Origin: Welwitschia mirabilis
Taxonomy: Eukaryota; Gnetophyta; Gnetopsida; Welwitschiales
NCBI GenBank assembly: GCA_051453625.1
Contig: JBOZIK010000001.1
Location: 44,061,536 to 44,125,535, forward strand
Direction: 5' to 3'
Length of the DNA stretch: 64,000 nt
The position numbers and the translations under genes are program-made. Numbering within the stretch: the stretch's first letter is position 1; the number at the start of each line of letters is the position of its first letter. The notes beneath the pieces are model-generated. The model did no database searches, was not told where the DNA came from, and was given only the letters and a program-made list of their open reading frames with translations. Positions 10,991-22,963 of this stretch are shown piece after piece.

Positions 10991-11003
10991 AACCCCCCTT
11001 TAA
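10991..11003 (-). promoter_or_regulatory. Polypurine tract of the copia element
   Basis: On the minus strand AAAGGGGGGTT directly precedes TGTTGGTATT, the start of the 3' LTR. Confidence 0.8.
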
Positions 11004-12134
11004 CATTAAGGTTATAATTTATTATATGTGAAAATAAGTAGGAAGAAAGAAAGAGAATGTTACAAGTTTAGCTGTTACAACAACATTATGTTATGAAAAA
11101 GATGAGCTACTAAATCCCATGACCTTAATGTCAAGGATATTCAACTAATCATGAAGTAACTCAGATCTACTTTTGTCTAATGCCTTTGTAAAAATGTTTG
11201 CAAACTGTGCATTTGATGGATAATACTATACTGAAATCAATCCATCCTTCACTTTTACATGAACGAACTAGTACCTCATATCAGTATGTTTTGTACATGC
11301 ATGTAGAACTAGACTTGTGGTAATAGCAATAGTTGATTAGCTATTACAATGAAGTGTAATTAGATCACATACTATAATAGTAAACTCAATAAATAACCAT
11401 TTAATCCACACAATCCATTAATAGGGTAAATAAACTGTTATGTACTCTGCTTTAATTATGGAAAGTGTCATACTTGATTGCTTTTTACTACATCAAAAGA
11501 ACAAACAATCACCAAGAAGCATTGCATAACCTATAGTGCTCTTTCTATCATCAAGATAACCTATTCAATCTACATCCACAAATTCTTCTAATTATATATT
11601 ATTACTAGATTTATAAAATAATCCATGATGTAATGTGCCTTTCACATATTTTAATATTCTTTTGATTACTAAAAGATGTGCATGTTTAGGGGCATTCATG
11701 AATCGAGAAGCAACACTAAGAGCAAATTGAATATCTAGTTGAGTAGTAGTTAGACATATTAAACTTTTAATCATAAAATGATATAAATAATCTTTAATAA
11801 AAATGATTATCCATGTCTCTAGTTAATTTTATATTGGTATCCATTGGATTAGAGATAGTTTACAATTATGCATTTCAAACTTTTAAAGCATGTCATGTTT
11901 AAATTTGAACTAGTTTAAGAAGATCCCATTAGGGAGTTGGTGAATTTTAATTCCAAGATAATAAAACAGCAAGCCAAGATCGATCATTTTGAATTCATAT
12001 TTCATATCATCATGAAATTGTCAAACCAAAGAATTATGTGTTCCTTCAAAGATAATTTCATCATTATAAATCAATATAAATAACATATGATGATTGATTA
12101 TTTTCTATATAAAGTAGTTTCAAAGGAATATTTT
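11004..12134 (-). pseudogene. Copia pol, C-terminal RT and RNase H, broken
   Basis: Minus-strand translation gives the C-terminal half of a copia reverse transcriptase and its RNase H. A degraded catalytic motif (LIYNDEIIF for the usual YVDDIIF) lies near 12075-12045, followed by IDLGLLFYYLGIKI. Then comes a clean block at 11774-11592 with TTTQLDIQFALSVASRFM (family consensus ATRPDI.FAV..LSRFM). RNase H follows near 11560-11440 with GYLDDRKSTIGYAMLLGD and KAEYIT. Stops and a frameshift near 12090 break the frame. The first Asp of the YxDD box is Asn, so this copy would be inactive even if translated. It continues across insertion X into 22964-23300. Confidence 0.85.
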
Positions 12135-12174
12135 TTAATTTTCATCTTTTCATAACTTAAAGCTTTAAATGTTT

Positions 12175-12188
12175 CTCTAATACCAAAA
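12175..12188 (-). repeat. Former PBS inside the 3' LTR of X
   Basis: The minus strand reads TTTTGGTATTAGAG directly after the TGTTACA terminus. It is matched at 20718-20732 in the other LTR. It lies between the apparent old terminus and the target duplication, so it was inside the integrated LTR. Confidence 0.65.
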
Positions 12189-12264
12189 TGTAACATCTTA
12201 AATCTACATCTCAAAAATATTTAACTTGTAATAAATGAGCTAAAAGATAAAATTTACACCATTA

Positions 12265-12320
12265 GGACTTAAACCCTTAACTCCTTGTTTAATAGTAACT
12301 TATCTTAACCATCTAAGCTA
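12265..12320 (-). repeat. tRNA-like (box A / box B) segment in the X 3' LTR
   Basis: On the minus strand TAGCTTAGATGG (12320-12309) fits the pol III A box and GGGTTTAAGTCC (12276-12265) fits the B box, about 33 bp apart as in a tRNA. It may be the tRNA-derived head of a SINE incorporated in the LTR family; the other LTR has the same segment at 20809-20864. Confidence 0.45.
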
Positions 12321-13897
12321 AGTGTACACATAAAATTATTTTCATTATAAAGCATAAATAATCTATGGCCTTAATTACAAGTTATTATAATTTAACATGT
12401 TATAACTCAAGTTATGTTTCACAATTAAATAGCCTATAAAGCACAATTATAGATTTACTTCTTAAAATAACTTTTAGCAAGGAAGAGAAAACAACTTAAA
12501 ACTCTCATAATTTTCTTCAACAAAAGGCACATAAGTACATAAATCATAAATCTATAAATAATTCTTAATGTCAAATAAAATTGAGTTTTATAAATAACAT
12601 CATGTCAATAAATATTATAAGTTACTAGGACATCCAAGGTTCTTCAATTTTAACTATTATATATATATATCAAGTAAGGAACAACATGTAGGGGAAACTC
12701 AAATATTGTTACAACCACTAGCTCTTTCTAGCATCTTCATTTACACCGAGTCCTGCACATGCAAGTATGATGTGAGAACTATAACCTTCACATTTCTTAG
12801 TATGACGCATGGCAATGAATAGATAGGTATAGGATTTCTAAGTATAAAGTAAATAATTACAAGAATATCCAAGATGTACTACTAAAATAATCCAAAATGT
12901 ATTATCAAAAAAATCTGAGATGCATGACCTAAAAAATCCAAGATGTATAGTTAGAGTAATCTAAGAGTGTAATACCAAAATAATCTAAGAATTTCCCAGG
13001 ACTTTATTTTCATATTATCTTTTTTACTATTGATCTATAAAAATTTAAGTAATCTAGTTGCACACAATTAAGAGGGTTAAAATTATCATATTTGTGTACC
13101 TTTTTTTTCTTTTCTTTCTGGAGGCTCAGTTCTAATACCTTAGGACTCATACCATAGAGTATCACTCTCTGATGTTTGAATAATTGATTACCCTGGCCAG
13201 TTTTAATTCTTTTATTTAACAATATTAAATCATGGTCAATGGTTATTACAAGTCATATATAGATAATCCACAACAAGCTTGTCAACAAGGCTTAATCCAA
13301 ATTAGAGTTAACAAGATAGGTAAAGGTTTTGTGATGTATAAAACCCTAAGAAACTAAGATACAGAGGTTCATAATAAGAGGAATACTTGCAAACTCTAAA
13401 AATGATTTACAAGATACTAATGAAAGCTTTATGAAATATTTAAATCGTGCAAGTATTATAAGAAAAATTTGGAACCATGTAAGAAATAAAAAGAATATGC
13501 TAGAATTATACAATAATTAAATAAATTATTCTAGATCCATTCCCAAAATTGGACGAAGACTTTAAGTCTTTCAAGACTCTAATGCTTTTTATGCTTCAAG
13601 TTTTGAAATCACCAAGATTCAATAATAGAATATTTCTCAAAGATATGAAAATAAGAGTAGAAGTCAGTCCTATTCATAGCAAGAGGATGTAGAAATGTGA
13701 AGAGAGATGAAGACATTAAGAGGCATTATCAAGAAAAGAAGATGGTAAGGATTCTATAACCCTTAATCATTACCTTGTTTAGCCACTAGATGTATTAATA
13801 TTTCATCATAATAATAAATAATAAATGTTCAACATCCCACTACTACAATTATTATGATAATAAATTAAGATAAGCCACTTAGCAAGTAATTCCAATA

Positions 13898-13929
13898 NNN
13901 NNNNNNNNNNNNNNNNNNNNNNNNNNNNN
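13898..13929. other. Assembly gap (32 N) in the X 3' LTR
   Basis: The paralogous stretch in the other LTR (22422-22454, 33 bases) shows what is probably missing, so the gap estimate looks accurate. Confidence 0.95.
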
Positions 13930-14124
13930 TGTTAAATAATAGAAATTGCAACATCATAATTATGAGTGTTACTTCGCATACACGACTAAGATAAAATATT
14001 AAAATAAACTAGCATAATGCATTCTAATAATTATAGCAATTAAAAGAGTAATTTACATGCAATAAAATAACAAAATAAGAAAATATAGTAATCATAATAC
14101 ATTAATGCAACAATTTCAAAAAAG

Positions 14125-14212
14125 AAAATAAAATAATATAACCACTAATTTAGTGACTAATTTAGTCACTAATTCAGCCACTAATTTCGCCACCAATTTA
14201 GTTACTAATTTA
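14125..14212. repeat. 14-15-bp minisatellite (about 5 units)
   Basis: Units of the type CACTAATTTAGT are repeated with small changes. The other X LTR has only about two units near 22684-22712, so the array changed in length after the LTRs separated. Confidence 0.7.
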
Positions 14213-14644
14213 ACCAAGGGGTTACTATAAAAATAATATTATTATATATGCTTGTTACAAAAAAGAAAAAACTTAAAATAATAATTATAGCATGAAAAAT
14301 TATTACAAACTAATCACATCTCAATAATAAAATAATAAATAGAGAATAAATAAAGAGTACAGTAATTAAATTAGCTTAATGGACTCCATAATAATAAAGT
14401 TTTGGCACATCCCAAGAAATTTATGAACATTATGCAATTCAAAAAAATAGAATGGAAAAAATATCTAATACATACATTTGAACAACTGTAGGCTATATTC
14501 TTTTTAATCGAGAAATTGAAAAAGCTTTTCTATCTTTTTCAAAGCTTTTGGAATCCCCTCAAATAAACCCAGTTTATTTTTAATTTATCTTTTACTTAAC
14601 TAATTAGGCTAAATATTTGGACCTTTAAAAATCTAGAGATGACA

Positions 14645-14660
14645 TTTCTCCACCCCTTAA
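14645..14660 (-). promoter_or_regulatory. Polypurine tract of element X
   Basis: The minus strand reads AAGGGGTGGAGAAA directly before TGTCATC. The preceding bases (GGATGAAACTTTTTAAGG) nearly match the same position in element Y. Confidence 0.7.
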
Positions 14661-17600
14661 AAAGTTTCATCCTTGAAACTTGAAAAAAAAAAATCTTAGT
14701 TCTTTACCATGATACATTTATTTTATATTTTCAAGTAGCTTCTGTTTTTGTCTCTCTTAATTGTTATACTTTATAAAGTTGAATTTATCTTCCTTTGAGT
14801 ATAGCTTTCTCTTGAATTAAAATTTTAATTGGTTAAACTTCAAATGTGCAGCTTAGTTCAATATCCACTTCTTAACTATCTCATTACAAATATCAAATTT
14901 ATATCTTTGGAACTTAATGCAAAACCCATCTCTAAAGAACTTCAAAATGACTTGCTATAAGAAAATAACTTAAAATGATAAATAATATTTGGTTAAATAA
15001 ATCTTCCTTTAATGCCATGTAAATTATTAAATAAGGTGAAATTTTACCCATAAAACTTGTTAATCAATGATATTATTAATCATGATAAGTATAATACTAA
15101 TCACCCTTTGTGTTTGGAATGTTTAAGCCTCTACAAATTTTCTTCCTATTTTGTTATCACACTTTGTTGTTAATTGGCTTTTCTACTCTAATTGATAGTA
15201 GTGGAGGATGGTCCTCACATGAACACATGGCTTCTACAGCAAAAACATTGTACATACTTCTATACAAGTTATCTCACATTGTTTTGTTAATAATTGAAGC
15301 CAAATCTTCTTTCACTTTTCTTTTACTAAGATGGATAAGTGTTCTAATAGATCTAATGATAAATTATTTAATAATTTTAAAATCTATGCTAATTTCCACA
15401 TCCAAGAGCATTTCACCACCTAAATCATTTCATCAATTACAACTTCAAGAAGGCCTTACAAAGATGGGTTTGAAGACTTTTTCCACAAATAATATAAATA
15501 CTCCATTCCTTTACCTATTACTTTCCTATATATGCATTATACTCAAGTGGATAAACCTATATCTTATAAGTTCATACTTCCATTCCAACAAAAATGGAAA
15601 ACAAGATTCTATGAATACCAAGAATGAATAATCTAAAAATTATTTTTAATTAAAATGGGAATATCCAGTCAAAAAATAAATTTCCAAAATACATACTTTA
15701 GAAAAATATGGACATATTCCATACCAATTAAGATCTAACATGAAAGATATACAAGAATATAGAGAAAGAAAAACTTATTAATAATAATTAATAATCTTAA
15801 AACCTTAATACTAGAGGACATTGAAAAATATGATGAATGCAAACCAAGATCATGTTCATGGCTGATATTCTATAACGAAGCAAATGATAAAAAGGAACAA
15901 AATACCAATGGTTATCCTTCTCTTCATCTTCGAAGGCTTGATAGTATAAGAGAACTTTAAGGGAAGCACATTGCTATATCTTGTTTATAAGATTAACTAG
16001 AAAAGATGTGCTTTCTCTTTTTCAAGATACCTTTCAGCATATTCAAATCCAGATATAAAATAACCTAAGGAAAAATTCAAAAATTATTTTACTAAGAAAT
16101 ATAAAATTTTTTATCTTGAACTCTCACATAATCAAATATGAAAATATGGATTTCAAGAAAATATAAAATATTATTAAAATACTATATAATGTGTATTATA
16201 CAAGGCATGCTAAATATGGTGCATATTTAATGAATAATATTATGAAATATGTTGTGGAATTAGAATGGGTATGATGGATTAATAAGAGAATCAAATGAGA
16301 TAAGAGTTAACACTAATAATATTGATAGGAACCAAGGTTTAACTATCAAGCNNNNNNNNNNNNNNNNNNNNNNNNNNNNNNNNNNNNNNNNNNNNNNNNN
16401 NNNNNNNNNNNNNNNNNNNNNNNNNNNNNNNNNNNNNNNNNNNNNNNNNNNNNNNNNNNNNNNNNNNNNNNNNNNNNNNNNNNNNNNNNNNNNNNNNNNN
16501 NNNNNNNNNNNNNNNNNNNNNNNNNNNNNNNNNNNNNNNNNNNNNNNNNNNNNNNNNNNNNNNNNNNNNNNNNNNNNNNNNNNNNNNNNNNNNNNNNNNN
16601 NNNNNNNNNNNNNNNNNNNNNNNNNNNNNNNNNNNNNNNNNNNNNNNNNNNNNNNNNNNNNNNNNNNNNNNNNNNNNNNNNNNNNNNNNNNNNNNNNNNN
16701 NNNNNNNNNNNNNNNNNNNNNNNNNNNNNNNNNNNNNNNNNNNNNNNNNNNNNNNNNNTTAACACTAATAATATTGATAGGAACCAAGGTTTAACTATCA
16801 AGCATCAAGGCCCATTAATAGCAAGAATACATAGAGATATATTCAAGATATGTGACCTTTAATCCTACTTTCATGATTATTAATATCTTCTCCTCCTATT
16901 TGGAACTTAAGAATCCTAAATATGAGATTTAATAATCTCAAAATGTAATAACCATTGAATTTCATTTCTTACTTTTCATAATACAATGACTATAATCAAT
17001 ATAAATAATAAAATAAGATGCTATACAAAACGTAAATGAAGCAATTACAAAGGATCAAAAAAATAAATCAAGAATTAGTAAAATCATGTTTTTCAATTCA
17101 GGAATCTAAAGAATTAAATAACCTAGTTATACTGATTCAATGATGCATTTCTAAGATGATTGTAAAAGAAAACAAGCTCTAAAATATGAGGAGGACATGT
17201 AATGAAAATCACATATATAACTATTAAAATAAGTTTGACAAACTGATACATGTTATTTAGTAAAAGAGCCTCCTAAAAAAAAGAAAAAGAAAAAGAAAAA
17301 CATAACTGTAAGCAACAATAAGACATTGAAATATTCATAAAATACACTACCATCTAGAGTCTTTCTAAATAAACATAAATATTTATTTATAGAATTCTAG
17401 ACATTAAATCTTTAGAAGAAATAATTAAATCATTTTTAAGTTTAGAATTTTATTTTAAATTGATATTTTTTAAAGGAAATGCAATAGAATTCTATGAGAG
17501 ATGAGGAAGTCAATTACCTAATTCCCTTATACTTTTAATTAAAGATCACATAATGCAAGGGCCATGATATAGAGTCAAAATATACTAGGCAATGTACCAT

Positions 17601-19480
17601 ATAAACCAATAAGAATGACAATGAAAGTCATTTCCATTTTATGGAATTCTTAGTTAGGATTCTAGTAAATGTTGTAAAGTAAATTTGTGTTTGAATCAAT
17701 AGGAATTGTAAGATGGAGAAGCCATATATGATTTGAACAAGGGTACATACTTCTATAATCATAACATTAATTATCTTTACATTGAATCATAACTACAACA
17801 TCAGAATGTCAAAAATTTGACTACCCTACAGTGCCAGAGTAATCATTACCCTTTCTCTCTTAAATAGATCAATGGTTTTCTAATCAGTAATAAGTCAGTT
17901 TCAACATAGAAGTTTCAAACAGATGCTTGGAATACAAATCTATCTTGAAATTGAATGCAAGTTGAAGTAAAAAGGAATCATGTAAAATCAAATACATTAG
18001 CATTATATGCTTATTTAAGGCATAACATGCTCATATAAAGCTTACTAACTGGGAACCTTTAACATCGTGGAAAAAGGCATCTTGTACTACTATGCTTTCT
18101 TGAGCTTGGCTGAAAGACTCTTCTAATGATTAGGAAATGTTACAATCCTAATCATTTAATTAGAGATTTAATTTACATTTAATATTTTTCATCCCATTAA
18201 AATATCCACATGTATAGAATAATCACAGAATTCTTGGTAAAGAATTAAACTTTAGTTCATGCTACTTTATTAAGCCTTGTATAGTGACAGTTCAATACAT
18301 ACTTCAGGATAAACCTATTAAAGTATTGTAAGGAATCTGCAATAAATTTATAATAATAAAAACTGATGTTTCTACTATTTTCTAATTAATCTACCTAGTC
18401 ATATTCAACATTTCAATGATATGAGATTTTCATTACATATTTCTCTTAAATCCTTGAGTTAAGAGCTTATAATAGTGTTGTACTTAAGAATAAAATAATT
18501 CTTTTCTTTACATCCTATAAATGGTTTTGAATGCACATGAAATTTCCAAAGGTTTCATGATCTCCATTCCTGATGATATGTTTCTATGAAAAACATCAAT
18601 GATAACATTTTACTATCTTCTTCCAACAACATTACTTAGCTTATTACTTCTCTTTTTACTTCCCTTATTGTCATTACTTTAGACTCCTAATAGAATGTTG
18701 AATCTTTTAAAGGAAAGAACCATGGCAAGGGGACAATAATGCAAGAGGACCCCAACATGTAAATCACAGTAACATGGGTCATAGAAGTGAGCTAGATGTT
18801 CAAAATTCTAAATAAAAAGTACCACTAAAATTGTAAACATTGAATACTATACCAACCCATTATTTTTCCTTTCTGTTTATTGTCTATGTTGTAGTATTTT
18901 ATTTCTTGAAAGATACAAGCTTACCGGTAACTCCATTGTAAAGCCTATTCTTGGCAAAATCAGTACCAGTCTGGTTTTACCACAAAGTCCATCAGAAGGT
19001 TGTAAGTTAGTACTTTTAATTAAAATGATCGATCAACACTAGGTTTTGGGGAAGCTCACTCATGTCTTATAGAGAAATAACTTTTCTAGGCATTGTGTGT
19101 TTTCTTTAAATCTTACTCTTATGTTTTTATATGATTTAAAGTATGTTGCTTAGATTTTCTTCTAATGTTTTAATAAAGTTCAATTGTAATTATATTGTAG
19201 AGATATTAGAAGTTATAAACCCTTATTCTATAGATAGTTATAGGTTGGTACATGCTTGGAAGAACTAGTAAAGGAGAATATTCAACTATTGTAAATAGAG
19301 GATATAAAGAAGCAAGAAAAAAAAGGAGTTTTTTATTGATATCAAAAATGGTAGACTTCTATTAACCACCAAAAACAAATGCAATATTTGATGCTACAAT
19401 TAAATAGCATTGTGTGGTCTATTTTTTCCAAGAATTATTAACATCCTTGATTAAGATGTTTTATCATACTTTAGCACTTA
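14661..19480. other. Interior of element X, no coding domain recognised
   Basis: AT-rich sequence with a gap at 16352-16758. No gag-pol motif was found on either strand. A 173-codon frame at 15110-15631 (+) runs antisense to the element, is dominated by hydrophobic residues from T-rich DNA and matches nothing known. A short minus-strand frame near 18990-18910 ends at a GTAAGC that could be a splice donor, but it is not identified. Confidence 0.6.
16352..16758. other. Assembly gap (407 N) flanked by an exact 45-bp duplicate
   Basis: Bases 16307-16351 and 16759-16803 are identical. This suggests two overlapping contig ends that were not merged, so the gap may hold no missing sequence. Confidence 0.95.
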
Positions 19481-19499
19481 TTAATTATCTTGGTTAAAG

Positions 19500-19811
19500 T
19501 CTTAAAGACTAGTTGTTACAAAGATGTAGAAATGGTGTAGTGAATTGATTCGAGGTGAGCAAAGCAGTAGCACCAAAGTCGATTCCAACCATGCTCAATG
19601 GATTTTCACTAGACATTAATATTATCATATCATTCCTTGATAATATAGAAGAAAAATATCTTCTTAACATGTCTAAATTAGAATCATAAAATTTGTAACT
19701 TGGATATCCATATTGCAAGGCATCTCCTCTAAATGAATAACTCAAATTCTGACACCATGAAGAAATCATAGATGTCTTGCAAGATCTTACTTCCTCATAC
19801 AATGCAGACTT
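19500..19811 (-). pseudogene. Fragment of a wall-associated/LRK10L-type receptor ectodomain (GUB_WAK-like)
   Basis: The minus strand encodes an uninterrupted stretch of about 97 codons. It contains SWCQNLSYSFRGDAL and then YGYPSYKFYDSNLD, which resemble the start of the galacturonan-binding GUB_WAK domain (C-G-N-I-S-Y-P-F, then C-G-Y/H-P-x-F/Y-x-L-x-C). A later NDMIILMSSE fits the hydrophobic strand that follows in that domain, and a terminal FLHLCNN resembles its F-L/F-Y-N-C end. In intact receptors this domain lies outside the cell ahead of a membrane segment and a kinase; neither is visible here. Two expected Cys are replaced (G before YP, Y after FK). The fragment is sense relative to element X, so capture of a host exon is likely. 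The assignment is by motif reading only. Confidence 0.45.
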
Positions 19812-20599
19812 GTAAGTGAAAGGTTCTATTGTGTGGAGCTGAAAAGTTAGTATTTCATATACCTATATCTCTATCTATCTATTATTTCTTTATATGTGTT
19901 TTAGAATTGCTAAAATCCTAACTTCTCTTCTAGCTTGAAGCTTGCTACTAGTTGTCATAATGATGAGAATATGAGGATTTCTTATAGCTCAAAACTTAAG
20001 TCCTTCATGTATTCATTCAATCTAGTGCAAGAGATTTTAGGAATTGCTAATGCATTTTAAGACCAAATTAATCCCTTATTTCACTTGAAAGTTCTATGAA
20101 ATATAGCCAAGATTCTTCTAATCATTATTAATTTCAAAAACTCATATACCTTTCTATAATCTTAACAAAATCCTAATTATGTTCCCTTTTAATTTCTTAC
20201 ATTTATTGTTCTTTTGATTCTATTAAAGAGCATGTAGCATATAAAATATAAGAAATGCTATATTAATGAGTATTAAGCAATGCCTAAAAGGATATACTAG
20301 AATATTTCAAATACCACAATGTTAATACTTGAATTATATATCACTCACTCTCTTAGATGTTCTTGCACTCATAAAATTCCTTCATATAGCGTCATCAGAG
20401 TAGTGTTACATGTAAATAATACCTTTTAATCCATCATATTATTTTAGTAGATTAACATAATCATCACATCATTAGTTGCCATTTGGAACTTATAATTATT
20501 ATGACATATTAATATATATTTCTAGGTTCATTATGCTTCGGCTTTTTCCTTCATAACATATGCCCATTACGCAATTATGCCTAATGAAACCATAACCTA

Positions 20600-20677
20600 G
20601 GCTCTAATGTTAAAATGTATAATGGCTTCACAACCATTATTCCTAGTGAAATCAAAACTTAGACTCTAATACCAAAA
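20600..20677 (-). promoter_or_regulatory. Leader of element X with PBS and a downstream PBS copy
   Basis: On the minus strand TTTTGGTATTAGAG (20677-20664) follows a GATATTACA terminus and is the best candidate for the PBS used. A second degraded copy, TTTTAACATTAGAGCC (20615-20600), follows a CCATTATACA terminus 62 bp further on. Confidence 0.65.
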
Positions 20678-22958
20678 TGTAATATCCATCTCTTCACAAC
20701 CTAAAGCTTCAAATGTTACTCTGATACTAAAATGTAACACCCTGAATCTACATCTCAAAAATCTTAAACTTGTAACAAATAAGCCCAACAATAAAATTTA
20801 CACTATCAAGACTTGAACTTTTAACCTCTTGTTTAATAGTAACTTATGTTAACCATCTAAGCTAAGTGTACACATAGATTTATTTTCATGGTAAAGCATA
20901 AATACTTTGTTGTCTTAAGTATAAGTTATTATAATTTATCATGTTATACCTTAAGTTATGTTTCATAATTAAATATCCTATAAAGCACAATTATAGATTT
21001 ACTTTTTAAAATAGCTTTTAGAAAGTAAGAGAAAGTAACTTAAAACTTTCATCATTTTCCTCAACAAAAGACATGTAAGTATATTACTCATAAATTTGTA
21101 AACAATTCTTACTACTAGATAAACTTGACCTTCATAAATAACATCGTGTTAATAAATATTACAAATTACTATGACATCCAAGGTCCTTCAATTTTAAGTA
21201 CCACATGCATCAAATAAAGAATAACATGAAGGTGAAACTAAACTCTTATTACAACCACTAGTTTTCATCATCTTCAATTGCAACAAGTCCTGCACATGCA
21301 AGTATGATGTAAGAAATATAACCTTCATAGTTCCCAGTATGGCCCACAGTAAGGAATAGATAGGTATAGAATTCCTAAGCATAAGGTAAGAAATTACAAG
21401 AATATTTAATTTATATTATCAAAATAAGTTAAGACATATTGCCAAAACAATCTAAGATGCATTGCCAAAACAATCCAAGATGTATAGTCAAAATAATCCA
21501 AGAGTGCAATGTCAAAATAATCCAAGAAGTGATCAAATTCTCATTTTCATATTATCTTCTCTACTATTGATCCATAACAATTTAAGTAATTTAGTTACAT
21601 ACAACTAGGAGGGACAACATCATCATATTTGTGCATATTGTTTTCCTTTTCTTCCTAGAGGTTAGGTCTTGCTACTTGGTACTCATAATAGAGAGTATCA
21701 TTCTCTAAGATTTAAACAACTAGTTACCCTAGCTAGTTTTAATTCTTTTATTTAACAATCTGAAGTCATGACCAATGGTCATCATAAGTCATATACAGAT
21801 AATCCATGATAATCTTGTTAACAAGTCTTAATCCAAATTGGGGTTAACACAATGGGTAAAGGTTTTATGATGTATAAGATTCTAAAAAACTAAGACAAAA
21901 TAGGTTTACAATAAGAACAAGACTTACAATCTCTAAAAACAATTTGTAAGATAATAATGAAAGCTTTATGAAATACTTAAATCATGCAAGTATTACGAGA
22001 CAAATTTGGAACCATGAAGAAATAAAAAAATATATGCTAAGATCATATAAGAATTGAAGAAATTATGCTAGGGACATACTCAAAATTAGATGAAGACATC
22101 AAGACTTTCAACACTTCAATGCTTTACAAGCTCCAAGTTTTTAAATCAACAAGGTTCAATAACATAATATTCCTTAAAGATATGAAAATAAGAGGAGAAA
22201 AAAGTCCTATTTATCATAAGAGGATTAAAGGATGTGAAGAGACACGAGAGTATGAAAAGACACCATTATGAAACGAATATGGTAAGAACTCCATAATCAT
22301 TATCTTGTCTGGGTGCATTAATATTTCATTATAACAATAAATAATAAATGTTCAGCATTTTGCTACTTGCAATTATTACAATAAGGAATTAAGATAAGCC
22401 ACTTAGTAAGTACTTCCAATAGCCATATAAAAATTATTTTTCATAATCTATAAATATTAAATAATAGAAAATGCAACATCATAATTAAATAATAGAAAGT
22501 GAAACATCATAATTATGGGCATTACTTAGCATGAACTACTAAAATAAAATATTAACATAAACTAACATAATGCATTCTAATAATTATAACCATTACAAGA
22601 ATAATTTTCATGTAATAAAATAAGAAAGTATACTAATCATAGGATATTAATGAAATAATTATAAAAAAGGAAATAGAATAATATAACTACTAATTTGATC
22701 ACTAATTTAGGTAAGGAGTTACTACAAAAATAATATCATTAATTATGTCAATTATAAGAAAAAAATCTAAAATAATAATTGTAGCACAACAAATTTTAAA
22801 AAGCAGATACATCTCAATAATAAGATAATAAATAGGGAATAAATAAAGAATATAATAATTAAATTAGCTTAGTGACCTGCATAACAATAAATTTATTTTA
22901 ATTTATTACTTAAATAATTAGGCTAAATTTGTGGACCTTTAAAGATCTAGATGTGACA
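20678..22958 (-). repeat. 5' LTR of element X
   Basis: It aligns with 12135-14644. It begins (minus strand) TGTCACATCTAGATC at 22958. A conventional terminus TGTTACA occurs at 20739-20733, followed by a PBS-like box at 20732-20718. Similarity to the other LTR continues to about 20678, so the functional LTR end lies beyond the first PBS-like box. Confidence 0.75.
20809..20864 (-). repeat. tRNA-like (box A / box B) segment in the X 5' LTR
   Basis: Counterpart of 12265-12320. The A box TAGCTTAGATGG is intact at 20864-20853; the B box is AAGTTCAAGTCT at 20820-20809. Confidence 0.45.
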
Positions 22959-22963
22959 ATTTT

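Larger units (their letters stand above)
12135..14644 (-). repeat. 3' LTR of element X
   Basis: It aligns with 20678-22958. On the minus strand it begins TGTCATCTCTAGA at 14644, just after the polypurine tract. A conventional LTR end would be the TGTTACA at 12195-12189, but similarity to the other copy continues about 55 bp further, through a PBS-like box, to the target duplication. Contains a 32-N gap at 13898-13929. Confidence 0.75.
12135..22958 (-). mobile_element. LTR retrotransposon X, inserted in the copia RT gene, apparently non-autonomous
   Basis: LTRs are 12135-14644 and 20678-22958; on the minus strand the right copy is the 5' LTR. Target copies are ATTTT at 12130-12134 and 22959-22963. 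Joining the flanks with one target copy restores the copia reading frame (codons for SYKKYSFETTLY), which is strong support for the boundaries. A polypurine tract follows 14644 and a PBS-like box precedes 20678. The roughly 6-kb interior has no recognisable gag or pol, fitting a large non-autonomous derivative (LARD-like). It carries a receptor-like gene fragment near 19.5-19.8 kb. Confidence 0.8.

Noticed and set aside
12265-12320. A functional tRNA gene
   Set aside because: Only box A and box B are recognisable. I could not fold a cloverleaf with an acceptor stem, and the sequence is shared by both LTRs.
15110-15631. 173-codon + strand frame
   Set aside because: It is antisense in element X, composed of hydrophobic residues expected from T-rich DNA, and has no known motif.
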